The notes: a model not told the origin generated them from the sequence alone. DNA of 64,000 nucleotides from Candidatus Omnitrophota bacterium (GCA_020632495.1 JACKFL010000006.1:186001-250000); one strand, 5' to 3'. Positions 16,100 through 25,266 are shown, counted from the stretch's first letter. A program made the numbers and translations.

Positions 16100-17149
16100 A
16101 TGCATACTTTTTTTGCACAGATTCGTGCCGGTCTCTTCCTGCTGACCGTGTCCGCGTTGACAGCGGGGACCGTTCAGGCCGAGGAACCCATGCACCCATA
16201 CCACCATCACCAAAACCTTCACGACCACTCCGGTCACCAGGCCCCGGTCGGGGTCATGGGAGATCACCGCCACAAAAAGGGAGAATGGATGGTCTCCTAC
16301 CGCTACATGTACATGGACATGGATGAGACTGATATCGGGTCCGCGGAGGTGTCGACCGCCCGGGTGCTGAGTGAGTTTCCGGTCGCGCCGCTCAGTATGG
16401 ACATGGATATGCATATGGTGGGCGCGATGTACGGGGTGACCGATGAAATCACGGTTATGCTGATGATCCCCTATCTGGATAAGAGCATGGACCACCGGAC
16501 ACGGATGGGCGCCGAGTTCACCACCGGCTCAAGCGGTCTGGGGGACATCAAGCTCAGCGGGCTGTTTTCCGTTTACGAGCAGGGGGCGCACCGCTTGGAT
16601 CTGAACTTCGGGTTGAGCTTTCCCTCCGGATCCATTGATGAACGGGACCGGACGCCGATGGGGCCGGACCAGCTGTTGCCGTACCCCATGCAGCTCGGGT
16701 CCGGCACCTATGATCTGCATCCCGGATTCACCTATGCCGGTCATCACGACCGCCTCAGCTGGGGGCTGCAGTTCATGACCGTGCAGCGTCTCGGTGAGAA
16801 CGATCGTGACTACACCTTGGGCAACCGTTATGAAGGTTCCTCCTGGATCAGTTATCAGCTGGCCGACTGGGTCCGCGGATCCGTGCGTATCCGCAAGACC
16901 GTATGGCAGGACATCGACGGGGCCGATCCGGAGCTCAATCCGAACATGGTGCAGACGGCCGATCCCACGCGGCAGGCCGGCAAACGCTGGGACGCGCTAT
17001 TCGGTGTCGATTTTAACGGACCCGCTGACAGCATCTTCGCCGGTCAACGTCTGGGTCTCGAATGGGGCATCCCGATCGATGTCGACGTGAACGGACCGCA
17101 ACTGGTATCCGACACTGAACTCACCGTCGGATGGCAAATAACCTGGTAA
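16100..17149 (+). CDS. outer-membrane beta-barrel 'transporter' family protein, His/Met-rich
   Basis: 349 residues. Signal peptide (TAGTVQA), a His-rich stretch (HPYHHHQNLHDHSGHQ), then Met/Asp-rich strands (YRYMYMDMDETD, SMDMDMHMVGAMYGV) and amphipathic beta strands to a terminal Trp (VGWQITW), as in outer-membrane barrels. It resembles the group annotated as transporter or meta-pathway (phenol degradation) proteins that often sits in copper or heavy-metal loci. The His and Met clusters support metal contact. That is inference. Confidence 0.78.
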   Translation: MHTFFAQIRAGLFLLTVSALTAGTVQAEEPMHPYHHHQNLHDHSGHQAPVGVMGDHRHKKGEWMVSYRYMYMDMDETDIGSAEVSTARVLSEFPVAPLSMDMDMHMVGAMYGVTDEITVMLMIPYLDKSMDHRTRMGAEFTTGSSGLGDIKLSGLFSVYEQGAHRLDLNFGLSFPSGSIDERDRTPMGPDQLLPYPMQLGSGTYDLHPGFTYAGHHDRLSWGLQFMTVQRLGENDRDYTLGNRYEGSSWISYQLADWVRGSVRIRKTVWQDIDGADPELNPNMVQTADPTRQAGKRWDALFGVDFNGPADSIFAGQRLGLEWGIPIDVDVNGPQLVSDTELTVGWQITW

Positions 17150-17173
17150 CGGCCCGGCGGCGCTGACTTAAAT

Positions 17174-17202
17174 TTGACAATCCTTTGGCCAAGGTGTATT
17201 GT
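17174..17202 (+). promoter_or_regulatory. sigma70-type promoter for the cold-shock gene
   Basis: Consensus TTGACA (17174-17179), 17-nt spacer, TATTGT (17197-17202). It leaves a leader of about 95 nt before the ATG at 17303, longer than most in this window. Long leaders of cspA-type genes are known to act as RNA thermosensors. Whether this one does cannot be told. Confidence 0.65.
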
Positions 17203-17302
17203 GATAAGGCTGCTGGAGAGAATTGACATGTAGCTGATCCCTCCGCTGGTTAGGCCATAGGCAATATCCCAACCCCCAAAACCTCAATAAGGAGGACGCA
17301 CC

Positions 17303-17560
17303 ATGGCCAAAGGCATTGTCAAATGGTTTCATCGCAAGAAGGGCTACGGATTTATCACCACGGACGCCGGCGAGGACGTTTTCGTCCACTACACCACTAT
17401 TCAGGGCGACGGATTCAGATTCCTTAACGATGGCGAAACAGTCGAGTATCAAGCGGAAAAAGCGGCCAAGGGCCTGAAGGCGACCGCCGTCACCAGGTTG
17501 AATGAATTGCAGACGACGGAAGCTGCGGCTGCCGTCGCCAATCCCGTCAGTGAGGAGTAA
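17303..17560 (+). CDS. cold-shock domain protein (CspA family)
   Basis: 85 residues: a normal five-stranded cold-shock domain with RNP1 KGYGFI (residues ~14-19) and RNP2 VFVHY (~30-34), then a short Ala/Glu-rich tail. It binds single-stranded RNA/DNA and works as an RNA chaperone in the cytoplasm. An AAGGAGG ribosome-binding sequence lies upstream. The FKBP gene follows after 3 nt, so the two folding helpers, one for RNA and one for protein, are probably co-transcribed. Confidence 0.95.
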   Translation: MAKGIVKWFHRKKGYGFITTDAGEDVFVHYTTIQGDGFRFLNDGETVEYQAEKAAKGLKATAVTRLNELQTTEAAAAVANPVSEE

Positions 17561-17563
17561 TCC

Positions 17564-18067
17564 ATGCGTTTTGTGTTTCCCGTTTGTCTGGCCCTGCTGG
17601 CCATTACCGGCAGTGGCTATCCCACCCTTGTTCAAGCCCAGGAAATCAAGATTGAAGACGGTCGGACGGTAAAGTTCGATTACAAACTCACCATCGACGG
17701 CCAGGTCGTGGAAAGTTCCGAAGGGAAGGAACCGTTGGAGTATGAACACGGCGCCGGTGACATCATTCCGGGTCTGGAAAAAAAGCTGGCCGGCATGATA
17801 GCCGGGGACGAGCGGACGGTCATCGTTGCCGCGAAAGACGCCTACGGTGAGATCAATGAGGAGGCCTACCGCGAGGTCGAAAAGTCCAAGTTTCCCGCCG
17901 ACTTCTCGCCGGAACCGGGAATGATCATCGAGATCAGAAATCCCGACGGCGGGGCGGTGCCCGCGATCGTCTGGGAAGTAAAGGAAAACACCGTCGTATT
18001 GAATTTCAATCATCCACTGGCGGGCAAGACCCTGCAGTTCGATGTCAAGATCGTCTCGGTCCAATAA
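17564..18067 (+). CDS. exported FKBP-type peptidyl-prolyl isomerase, SlyD-like
   Basis: 167 residues with a signal peptide (TLVQA). The mature domain begins VKFDYKLTIDGQVVESSE and contains EYEHGAGDIIPGLEKKLAGM, the FKBP active-site strand-helix. An insert-in-flap segment (GEINEEAYREVEKSKFP) is as in SlyD. It catalyses prolyl isomerisation and likely acts as a periplasmic chaperone. SlyD itself is cytoplasmic, so the signal peptide is the notable difference. The His-rich C-terminal tail of SlyD is absent. Confidence 0.92.
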   Translation: MRFVFPVCLALLAITGSGYPTLVQAQEIKIEDGRTVKFDYKLTIDGQVVESSEGKEPLEYEHGAGDIIPGLEKKLAGMIAGDERTVIVAAKDAYGEINEEAYREVEKSKFPADFSPEPGMIIEIRNPDGGAVPAIVWEVKENTVVLNFNHPLAGKTLQFDVKIVSVQ

Positions 18068-18134
18068 GGTCACAGGCCGGGTTCCTTCCATAAACAAATT
18101 ACAGTGAATAGAGTACGGAAAGCGACGGTGGCCC

Positions 18135-18464
18135 ATGGCCTATGATGAAAGTTTTGCCGGACGTATCCGGGATATTCTGCGAAGCGAACGCGGGGTGATG
18201 GAAAAGAAGATGTTCGGAGGGATTTGCTTTATGGTCCACGGCAATATGTGCGTCGGGATTGCAGGTGATGATTTGATGGTCCGCTGCGGCCCCGCCGAAT
18301 ACGAACAGGCCCTGAAGGCCAAACACGCCCGTCCCATGGACTTCACCGGCCGGCCGATGAAGGGGTTTGTGTTCGTTTCCCCCGACGGGACCAAGACCGC
18401 CGCGCAGCTCAAAAAATGGACCGCCCTCGGCGTAGCCTTCGCCAAATCCCTGCCGCGGAAATAA
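18135..18464 (+). CDS. TfoX N-terminal domain family protein
   Basis: 109 residues. Stand-alone TfoX-N domain: RDILRSERGVMEKKMFGGICFMVHGNMCVGI, then LMVRCGP and GFVFVSP. Members are small cytoplasmic proteins. The link to competence holds only for full-length Sxy/TfoX, so no regulatory role is claimed. Convergent with the DNA alkylation repair gene, with only 2 nt between them. Confidence 0.88.
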   Translation: MAYDESFAGRIRDILRSERGVMEKKMFGGICFMVHGNMCVGIAGDDLMVRCGPAEYEQALKAKHARPMDFTGRPMKGFVFVSPDGTKTAAQLKKWTALGVAFAKSLPRK

Positions 18465-18466
18465 AA

Positions 18467-19168
18467 TTACTTCATAGTCATGTATTTCTTCCGCAACCCC
18501 GGCGGGAATTTCTCCACGGCGTAGCGCAGCATGGTGCGCGGCATTTCGGCGGCGTGCGTATCGAGAAATTCTTCTTCCACAGACCGGTTGCGGTTACCGA
18601 CCTCCCGCAACATCCAGCCCGTCGCTTTGTGAATCAAGTCATGTTTGTCGTGTAACAGAATTTTCGCGATGCGCAGCGTATCATCGAACTGATCGTGTTT
18701 GATGAAGTAATACGTGGTGATGATGCTGATCCGCCGCTTCCACAGGTCGCGGCTGCGCGCCAGATTATCGAGGAAGGTGCGGTCATTGTTCATGAGGTAT
18801 GGGCCGCAGATCTTGTGGGCCGATGTGTCTACGAGGTCCCAGTTGTTGATGTAGCGCGTGCCGTTAACATAGAATCGGTAGATGCGGCCGCGGGTGAGGA
18901 CATCGCCGCGTTCAAATTGATGGATCATGATCAGCAGCGCGGTCAGACGTTCCTCGTGATAAGGGGACTTCAACAGGCGGATGGTATCCAGCCAGTTCAG
19001 ATCACGGTACTTCCCGGCCAGCCGCCGCTGGGCCGGGACTTTCACTCCTAAAAAGAGATCCCCCTCACCGTATTCCCCCGGTCCGGTCTTGAAAAAACGT
19101 TTGTAAACGTCGACTTTGTCGGGATCGGCCAAGGCGCGCAGTTCGGCTTGTAATTGTTCCAGGGACAT
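18467..19168 (-). CDS. DNA alkylation repair protein (AlkD family)
   Basis: 233 residues from the ATG that overlaps the stop of the ZIP gene (TGATG). Upstream in-frame starts lie inside that gene and are rejected. All-helical HEAT-like repeat protein with family signatures KVPAQRRLAGKYRDL, SPYHEERLTALLIM, INNWDLVDTSA and KATGWMLREVG. AlkD glycosylases remove N3/N7-alkylated bases. Catalytic competence is not judged here because some paralogues only bind DNA. Likely co-transcribed with the ZIP gene. Confidence 0.92.
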   Translation of the reverse strand: MSLEQLQAELRALADPDKVDVYKRFFKTGPGEYGEGDLFLGVKVPAQRRLAGKYRDLNWLDTIRLLKSPYHEERLTALLIMIHQFERGDVLTRGRIYRFYVNGTRYINNWDLVDTSAHKICGPYLMNNDRTFLDNLARSRDLWKRRISIITTYYFIKHDQFDDTLRIAKILLHDKHDLIHKATGWMLREVGNRNRSVEEEFLDTHAAEMPRTMLRYAVEKFPPGLRKKYMTMK

Positions 19169-19950
19169 CAGACGTGAATGGGAAGCAGGTCCAGCAGCGT
19201 GGTGATGAGCAGCATGACGCACAGTCCGATCATAACGCCCCAGGCGGTGAGGCTGCGGCCGCCTTCCTCCAGCGCGTCGGGGATCAGTTCGGAGATCGTC
19301 AGGTAGATCATCGCCCCGCCGGCAAAACCGAGGCCGACCGGCAGCAGCGGTTCAAACACCCACGCCAGCAAGGCCGCGGGCACCGCCATTACCGGCTGCG
19401 GGACGCTGGTCAAGATCGAGATCCATGCGCAGCGTTTGGTTGAGACGCCTTCGGACTTCAGCGGCAGGGAAATCGCGATCCCTTCGGGGATATTGTGGAC
19501 CGAGATGGCCAGGGCCATCACCAGCCCGAACTTGAGATTGGCCGTGGCAAAGGCGACCCCGATGGCGATCCCTTCGGGGATCGAGTGGATGAACATGGCC
19601 ACAAAGATGAGCAGTCCCCGCCGGGAAAATCCGTATTTGAGGAATTTTTGGTGGTGATCGTGATCGTGGAAGTTCTTTTCGGTCCAGCGGAAGAACCACG
19701 CCCCGAGCATGAGACCGAGAATCACGATGTAAGGGGCCGACGGGCTCTGCTCCTTCAACGCCAGGCCTTCCTGGGCCAGCGAGAAGACCGAGGCTGAGAT
19801 CATCATGCCGGCGGCGGCCGCGGAAGAAAAGCCGCGCAGGGTCTTGGAGTTGTTCTGGACAAAGTGCACGGGAATCGCGCCCAAGCCGGTGGCCAGGCAG
19901 CTGATCAGGCCCGTGAAAAAGGTCCAGTAAATGAGATGAAGCTTGTCCAT
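19168..19950 (-). CDS. ZIP family divalent metal transporter (ZupT-like)
   Basis: 260 residues, about eight membrane segments. The metal-path helices are clear: HSIPEGIAIGVAFA and SVHNIPEGIAISLPL (HxxPEG repeated), with a cytosolic His/Asp loop (EKNFHDHDHHQK) as in ZIP proteins. It imports zinc or other divalent cations. A TATAAT on this strand at 19995-19990 lies about 40 nt upstream of the start. The downstream alkylation repair gene overlaps its stop codon. Confidence 0.94.
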   Translation of the reverse strand: MDKLHLIYWTFFTGLISCLATGLGAIPVHFVQNNSKTLRGFSSAAAAGMMISASVFSLAQEGLALKEQSPSAPYIVILGLMLGAWFFRWTEKNFHDHDHHQKFLKYGFSRRGLLIFVAMFIHSIPEGIAIGVAFATANLKFGLVMALAISVHNIPEGIAISLPLKSEGVSTKRCAWISILTSVPQPVMAVPAALLAWVFEPLLPVGLGFAGGAMIYLTISELIPDALEEGGRSLTAWGVMIGLCVMLLITTLLDLLPIHV

Positions 19951-19989
19951 GTGAGTGTTTGAACTACGGGGTGGATCGGATAATGTTCC

Positions 19990-19995
19990 ATTATA
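19990..19995 (-). promoter_or_regulatory. -10 box for the ZIP gene
   Basis: TATAAT on the minus strand. The -35 region is AT-rich with no convincing hexamer. No zinc-uptake-regulator-like dyad was recognised between 19951 and 20044. Confidence 0.4.
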
Positions 19996-20044
19996 AGGTC
20001 AAATAATTAAAAATGGGGAAAAAAAGAATGCGTTTGGCTTACGG

Positions 20045-20073
20045 TTGACATATCCATCCCGATAAATTAGGCT
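20045..20073 (+). promoter_or_regulatory. promoter of metH, near-leaderless
   Basis: Consensus TTGACA (20045-20050), 17-nt spacer, TAGGCT (20068-20073). The predicted start site is about base 20080, touching the ATG at 20081. AAAGG at 20074-20078 is too close and too upstream to act as a leader Shine-Dalgarno. No SAM or cobalamin riboswitch is visible in the 130-bp intergenic region. Confidence 0.55.
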
Positions 20074-20080
20074 AAAGGCT

Positions 20081-23000
20081 ATGATTCCACCCGAAAAACG
20101 ACATCCTATCGAAGATTTGCTCCAGAATCGCATCCTCTACCTGGACGGAGCGATGGGGTCCATGCTCCACCGCTATAAACTGGATGAGGCGGCGTTCCGC
20201 GGCCAAGAGTACGCGCAGCACCACAAGGACCTCATCAACAACAGTGATGTCCTGTCGATTACCCAGCCCGGTATTATAGAGGAAATCCACCGCGCCTATT
20301 TGGAGGCGGGTTCGGACATCATCGAGACCAATACCTTCGGCGCCAACGCGATCAGTCAGGGGGATTATGATCTGGCGGACCACTCCCGGCAGATGAATCT
20401 GGCCTCGGCCGGGATCGCCCGCAAGCTGGCCGATGAGTTTACCGGGCGGAATCCCGACAAGCCGCGTTTTGTCGCCGGTTCGATCGGACCGTTGACCAAG
20501 TCGGCGTGCATTTCGCCGGACGTCAATGACCCGGGCGCGCGCAATATTACCTTTGACGAGATGGTCACCGCCTACGGCGAGCAGGTGGAGGCGCTGATCG
20601 ACGGTCAGGTCGACGTGCTCCTGGTGGAGACGATTTTCGATACCCTCAACGCCAAGGCGGCGTTGTTTGCCATCGACCAGATCTTCGAGAAGCGGCAGTG
20701 CCGTCTGCCGCTGATGATTTCGGGCACCGTGGTCGATGAGAGCGGACGGACGATGATCGGACAGACGATCGAGGCCTTCTGGACTTCGATGAAGCATGCC
20801 CGGCCGCTGACCATCGGTCTGAACTGCGCGCTGGGCGCCGACCTGATGCGGCCTTATATTAAGGAACTCTCTGCGATCGCTCCGTGTTACCTGTGCTGCT
20901 ATCCGAACGCCGGCAAACCCGACCCGCTGGCCGAGACCGGTTTTCAACATACGGTCGACGTCATGACGCCGATGGTGCGTGAGTTCGCGCAGAGCGGTTT
21001 TATTAATATCCTGGGCGGGTGCTGCGGCACGACGCCGGAGTTTATCCGTTCCTTTATCGAGGCCACCGCGGATTTGCCGCCGCGGCCGCTTCCTCAAATT
21101 ACGCCGCGGCCGAGTTTCAGCGGACTGGAGGCCCTGGTCGTCACCGATGATATGAATTTTATCAATGTCGGTGAACGGACCAACGTCACCGGCTCCAAGA
21201 AATTTGCCCAGCTGATCCTCGACGGAAATTTTGACGAGGCCCTGACCGTGGCCCGTCAGCAGGTGGAGAACGGCGCGCAGATTATCGACATCAATATGGA
21301 TGAAGCGATGCTGGATTCGGAGAAGTCCATGGTGCGCTTCATTAATCTGATTGTTTCCGAACCGGATATCGCCAAGGTCCCGATCATGATCGATTCCTCC
21401 AAATGGTCGGTGATCGAGGCCGGCCTGAAGTGTGTGCCGGGCAAGGCGATCGTGAACTCCATCAGTCTAAAAGAGGGTGAGGAGCCGTTTGTCGCGCAGG
21501 CCAAGAAACTGCGCCGCTACGGCGCGGCGACCGTAGTCATGGCCTTTGATGAAAAAGGACAGGCCGATACGCTCGAACGCCGCCGGGAGATCTGCACGAG
21601 AGCTTATAAGATATTGACTGAGCAGGTCGGTTTTCCGCCGGAAGACATCATTTTTGATCCGAATATCTTTGCCATAGCCACCGGGATCGAGGAGCACAAC
21701 AATTATGCCGTCGATTTTATCGAAGCCACCCGGTTCATTAAAGAGAAACTGCCCGGCGCCCTGGTCAGCGGCGGAGTCAGTAACGTATCATTTTCATTCC
21801 GCGGAAATAATGTCGTGCGTGAGGCGATCCATTCGGCCTTTTTGTACCACGCCATCGCCGCCGGCATGGACATGGGGATCGTCAACGCCGGGATGATTAC
21901 GGTATACGACGAGATCCCGAAGGATTTATTGGAACTGATCGAGGACGTCCTGCTGAACCGCCGGCCCGACGCCACCGACCGGCTGGTGACGTTTGCCGAG
22001 ACGGTGAAGGGCGAGGGGAAGAAGATCGAGGCCGACCTGGCCTGGCGGAAGGAACCGGTCGAGAAGCGGCTGGCGCATTCATTGGTCAAGGGGATCGTGG
22101 ATTTTATCGACGAAGATACCGAAGAAGCGCGGCAAAAATACGATAAACCGCTGCAGGTCATCGAAGGCCCCCTGATGGACGGGATGAACATCGTCGGCGA
22201 TCTGTTCGGCGCAGGCAAAATGTTCCTGCCGCAGGTCGTCAAGAGCGCCCGCGTGATGAAAAAAGCGGTCGCGTACCTCGATCCGTATCTGCAGGCGGAA
22301 AAACAGGAGGGGGCGGCGCGCAGCAACGGCAAGATCCTGATGGCCACCGTCAAGGGGGACGTGCACGATATCGGCAAGAATATCGTGGGCGTGGTCCTGG
22401 CGTGCAACAATTTTGAGATCATCGATCTGGGTGTGATGGTCCCGTGTGAGAAGATACTGGCCGAAGCGAAGAAGATCGGGGCCGACATCATCGGATTAAG
22501 CGGATTGATAACGCCGTCGCTGGATGAGATGGTCTATGTCGCTTCGGAGATGGAACGGCAGGGATATACACTCCCGCTGTTGATCGGCGGGGCGACGACC
22601 TCGGCCAACCATACTGCGGTCAAGATCAGTCCCAAGTATACAAAAGGATTTACGATCCACGTTAAGGATGCCTCGCGCAGTGTCGGGGTGTGTTCTGCCC
22701 TGATGGATAAGGAGCAGAAGGCCGCGCTGGCCGCCAAGACCGTCGACGAGTATGACCGGCTGCGTGAGCAGTTCGCCGCCAAGCACGGCACGCGCAAACT
22801 GCTGACCCTGGAAGAGGCCCGCGCGCAGGCCTATCAGGCGGACTGGCAGGCCGCGGACATAAAAGTCCCGGCATTTACCGGGACCAAGGCCTTCACCGAT
22901 TTCGATATGGCCGAGATCCGCAAGATGATCGACTGGACGCCGTTTTTCCCGACGTGGGAACTGAAAGGCAAATATCCCAAGATCCTCACCGACCCCGCGC

Positions 23001-23773
23001 TTGGGGAAGAGGCGACGAAACTCCTGGCCGACGCCAACGCGATGCTCGACAAGATCGTGGCCGAGAAGTGGCTGCGGGCGAATGCCGTGGTCGGGTTCTA
23101 TCCGGCCAACAGTGTCGGCGACGACATCGAGGTCTATGCGGATGACAACCGCGACCGGGTCCTGACGGTGCTGCATACCTTGCGCCAGCAGGCCGAGCGG
23201 CGTGACGGGCGTGCGCATTACGCGCTGGCCGATTTTATCGCCCCCAAGGGCTCCGGGATTAAGGACTACATCGGGGCGTTCGCCCTTACGGCCGGTTTGG
23301 ACATCGATGACCGCGTGCGCCGCTTTGAAGCCGACCATGACGACTACCACAGCATCATGCTGAAGGCCCTGGCGGACCGTCTGGCGGAAAGTTTCGCGGA
23401 GTTGATCCATCTGAAGGTCCGCCGTGAATTGTGGGGATACGCGCCGGACGAAGACCTGACGCTCGAGGACATCATTGCCGAGCGGTATCGCGGTATCCGG
23501 CCCGCCCCGGGCTATCCGAGCCAGCCGGACCATACTGAAAAGCCGTTGATTTGGGATCTGCTCAAAGTCGGGGAAAATACGGGTATTGAGTTATCGGAAA
23601 ATTATGCTATGATACCAGCTTCATCGGTATCGGGACTTTATTTCGCCCATCCCGGGGCAAAGTATTTCACCCTGGACCTGCTCGGCAAGGACCAGGTCAC
23701 CGATTACGCCAAACGAAAAGGCATGGACTTGGCCGTGTGCGAACGCTGGCTGGGACCGAGCCTGGGTTACTAA
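20081..23773 (+). CDS. metH: cobalamin-dependent methionine synthase
   Basis: 1230 residues, full-length four-module enzyme transferring methyl from methyltetrahydrofolate to homocysteine via cob(I)alamin. Homocysteine module ~1-330 with zinc cysteines in GLNCALG (~248) and GGCCGTTP (~312). Pterin module ~350-620 (INVGERTNVTGSKKF, QIIDINMDEAMLDS). Helical cap ~650-740. B12 Rossmann domain with DVHDIGKN (Asp760, axial His762) and GLSGLITPS. SAM-dependent reactivation domain ~910-1230 with RPAPGYPSQPDHTEK. All key motifs are intact. metF is 13 kb away. A second, truncated relative is at 38136. nuoF-like follows after 12 nt. Confidence 0.97.
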   Translation: MIPPEKRHPIEDLLQNRILYLDGAMGSMLHRYKLDEAAFRGQEYAQHHKDLINNSDVLSITQPGIIEEIHRAYLEAGSDIIETNTFGANAISQGDYDLADHSRQMNLASAGIARKLADEFTGRNPDKPRFVAGSIGPLTKSACISPDVNDPGARNITFDEMVTAYGEQVEALIDGQVDVLLVETIFDTLNAKAALFAIDQIFEKRQCRLPLMISGTVVDESGRTMIGQTIEAFWTSMKHARPLTIGLNCALGADLMRPYIKELSAIAPCYLCCYPNAGKPDPLAETGFQHTVDVMTPMVREFAQSGFINILGGCCGTTPEFIRSFIEATADLPPRPLPQITPRPSFSGLEALVVTDDMNFINVGERTNVTGSKKFAQLILDGNFDEALTVARQQVENGAQIIDINMDEAMLDSEKSMVRFINLIVSEPDIAKVPIMIDSSKWSVIEAGLKCVPGKAIVNSISLKEGEEPFVAQAKKLRRYGAATVVMAFDEKGQADTLERRREICTRAYKILTEQVGFPPEDIIFDPNIFAIATGIEEHNNYAVDFIEATRFIKEKLPGALVSGGVSNVSFSFRGNNVVREAIHSAFLYHAIAAGMDMGIVNAGMITVYDEIPKDLLELIEDVLLNRRPDATDRLVTFAETVKGEGKKIEADLAWRKEPVEKRLAHSLVKGIVDFIDEDTEEARQKYDKPLQVIEGPLMDGMNIVGDLFGAGKMFLPQVVKSARVMKKAVAYLDPYLQAEKQEGAARSNGKILMATVKGDVHDIGKNIVGVVLACNNFEIIDLGVMVPCEKILAEAKKIGADIIGLSGLITPSLDEMVYVASEMERQGYTLPLLIGGATTSANHTAVKISPKYTKGFTIHVKDASRSVGVCSALMDKEQKAALAAKTVDEYDRLREQFAAKHGTRKLLTLEEARAQAYQADWQAADIKVPAFTGTKAFTDFDMAEIRKMIDWTPFFPTWELKGKYPKILTDPALGEEATKLLADANAMLDKIVAEKWLRANAVVGFYPANSVGDDIEVYADDNRDRVLTVLHTLRQQAERRDGRAHYALADFIAPKGSGIKDYIGAFALTAGLDIDDRVRRFEADHDDYHSIMLKALADRLAESFAELIHLKVRRELWGYAPDEDLTLEDIIAERYRGIRPAPGYPSQPDHTEKPLIWDLLKVGENTGIELSENYAMIPASSVSGLYFAHPGAKYFTLDLLGKDQVTDYAKRKGMDLAVCERWLGPSLGY

Positions 23774-23785
23774 GGACACGACATT

Positions 23786-25120
23786 ATGGCCGCCCAAGAA
23801 ACACGCGTACTGCTCCCCGAAGATCTCAAACCAATCAATTCCCTGGAAGAATACAAGGCCGCCGGCGGACTTCAGGGCCTGGAAAAGGCCCGCTCGATGT
23901 CCAGCGAACAGCTGATCGAGCTGATCACCAAGGCCGGGCTGCGCGGACGCGGCGGGGCCGGATTTCCGACGGGGGTCAAGTGGGACACGGTCTATCATGA
24001 GGCCGGCACGAAGTATGTGGTCTGTAATTTCGCCGAGGGCGAGCCGGGAACCTTTAAAGACCGTTACCTGATCAGCAAGAATCCGTATCTGATGTTCGAA
24101 GGGATGCTGATCACGGCCCACGCCATGAAGGCCAAAGAGGCGGTCATCGGGACCAAGGAAAAATTTACCAAGGTCGTCCCGCGGATCACGAAGGTCAAGG
24201 AAGAACTGGAAGCGGCCGGAGTGGTGGAGCCGGGATTTATCCGTATCGTACTGGGTCCGGATGAATATCTTTTCGGCGAAGAGAAGGGGCTGCTGGAGGT
24301 GATCGACGGCCGCGACCCGATGCCGCGGTTGTTTCCGCCTTATATGGTGGGGATCCACTGGACGCCCACCGAGAACAATCCTACCGTCGTCAACAATGTC
24401 GAATCGATGAGCCATCTGCCGTTGATCGTACGCCACGGTCCGGAGTGGTTCCGCTCCCGCGGGGACAACGACACACCCGGCACCGGGATCATATCGTTGA
24501 CCGGAGACGTCAAACAGCCCGGAATGTACGAGATTTCGCTGGGGATGTCGGTCCGGGACCTGATTTACGGCCTCGGCGGCGGTCCGCGCGGTAAGCACGA
24601 GATAAAGGCTGTTTTCTCCGGCGTGTCCAACCGGGTGATGACCCCGGAGAAGTTTGATCTTCCGCTGAATTTCGGCGAGTTGCGCGCCAACGGCGTCGGT
24701 CTGGGATCCGGGGGTTTCATGGTTTATGACGAGAGCCGCTGGATTGTCGACCTGACCTGGATGTTCTCGCATTTCCTGGCGCAATCCTCCTGCGGCCAGT
24801 GCATTCCCTGCAATATGGGAACGCGCGTGATTACCGAACACCTCCTGAAGATCCGGGACGGGGTCGGGACCAGGGCAGACCTGGACGCGATCATCACCGA
24901 GACCGGCCGCTGCACCAATCAGACCCGCTGTTTCCTGCCGGTTCAGGAATCCGTCCTGATCCCCAGTTGCATCGACAATTTCCCGGAGGAGTTCGAGCCG
25001 GGATTCGACACCTCCGGATTCGACCGGGATATCATTATTCCCAAGATCAAGGACTTCGATGACGAAACAGGTCAGTTCATCTTCGAAGACGCCCCCAAAG
25101 AATTCTTACAGCCTAAGTAG
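23786..25120 (+). CDS. nuoF: NuoF-like NADH-binding flavoprotein subunit
   Basis: 444 residues, the size of Complex I subunit F (51 kDa). NADH/FMN site: GLRGRGGAGFPTGVKW and VCNFAEGEPGTFKDR. SLBB domain ~250-330. N3-type 4Fe-4S ligands in SSCGQCIPCNMG with the fourth Cys in QTRCFLP. It oxidises NADH and passes electrons to a partner. No nuoE, nuoG or hydrogenase gene is adjacent. It sits 12 nt behind metH, so it may be co-transcribed and could supply electrons for B12 reactivation, or it may simply be a displaced complex I gene. Confidence 0.92.
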   Translation: MAAQETRVLLPEDLKPINSLEEYKAAGGLQGLEKARSMSSEQLIELITKAGLRGRGGAGFPTGVKWDTVYHEAGTKYVVCNFAEGEPGTFKDRYLISKNPYLMFEGMLITAHAMKAKEAVIGTKEKFTKVVPRITKVKEELEAAGVVEPGFIRIVLGPDEYLFGEEKGLLEVIDGRDPMPRLFPPYMVGIHWTPTENNPTVVNNVESMSHLPLIVRHGPEWFRSRGDNDTPGTGIISLTGDVKQPGMYEISLGMSVRDLIYGLGGGPRGKHEIKAVFSGVSNRVMTPEKFDLPLNFGELRANGVGLGSGGFMVYDESRWIVDLTWMFSHFLAQSSCGQCIPCNMGTRVITEHLLKIRDGVGTRADLDAIITETGRCTNQTRCFLPVQESVLIPSCIDNFPEEFEPGFDTSGFDRDIIIPKIKDFDDETGQFIFEDAPKEFLQPK

Positions 25121-25266
25121 TAAGTCATTTATTATCAAATACTTAATGAGTTGCTTGGGCGGGGCCGGGCGGCTGTCTTCCGGTCCGGTGCGTTCCTTAA
25201 ATTTTTTGAATATTCCCGCACAGTCCTCTGTTACCCCCGTTGCAGGTAGCCAAGAGACCAATAGTT

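Noticed and set aside
19951..20080. SAM or cobalamin riboswitch in front of metH
   Set aside because: Looked for the B12 box and SAM-I core (kink-turn and GAGGGA-type elements). None is present in the 130 bp, and the promoter lies too close to the ATG to leave room.
20072..21097. 341-codon open frame antisense to metH (and similar long antisense frames over 22496-23533, 35040-36581, 42108-43760)
   Set aside because: They mirror strongly conserved genes, their products are His/Arg/Gln-rich with no family signature, and they follow the GC-rich codon pattern of the sense gene. They are shadows.
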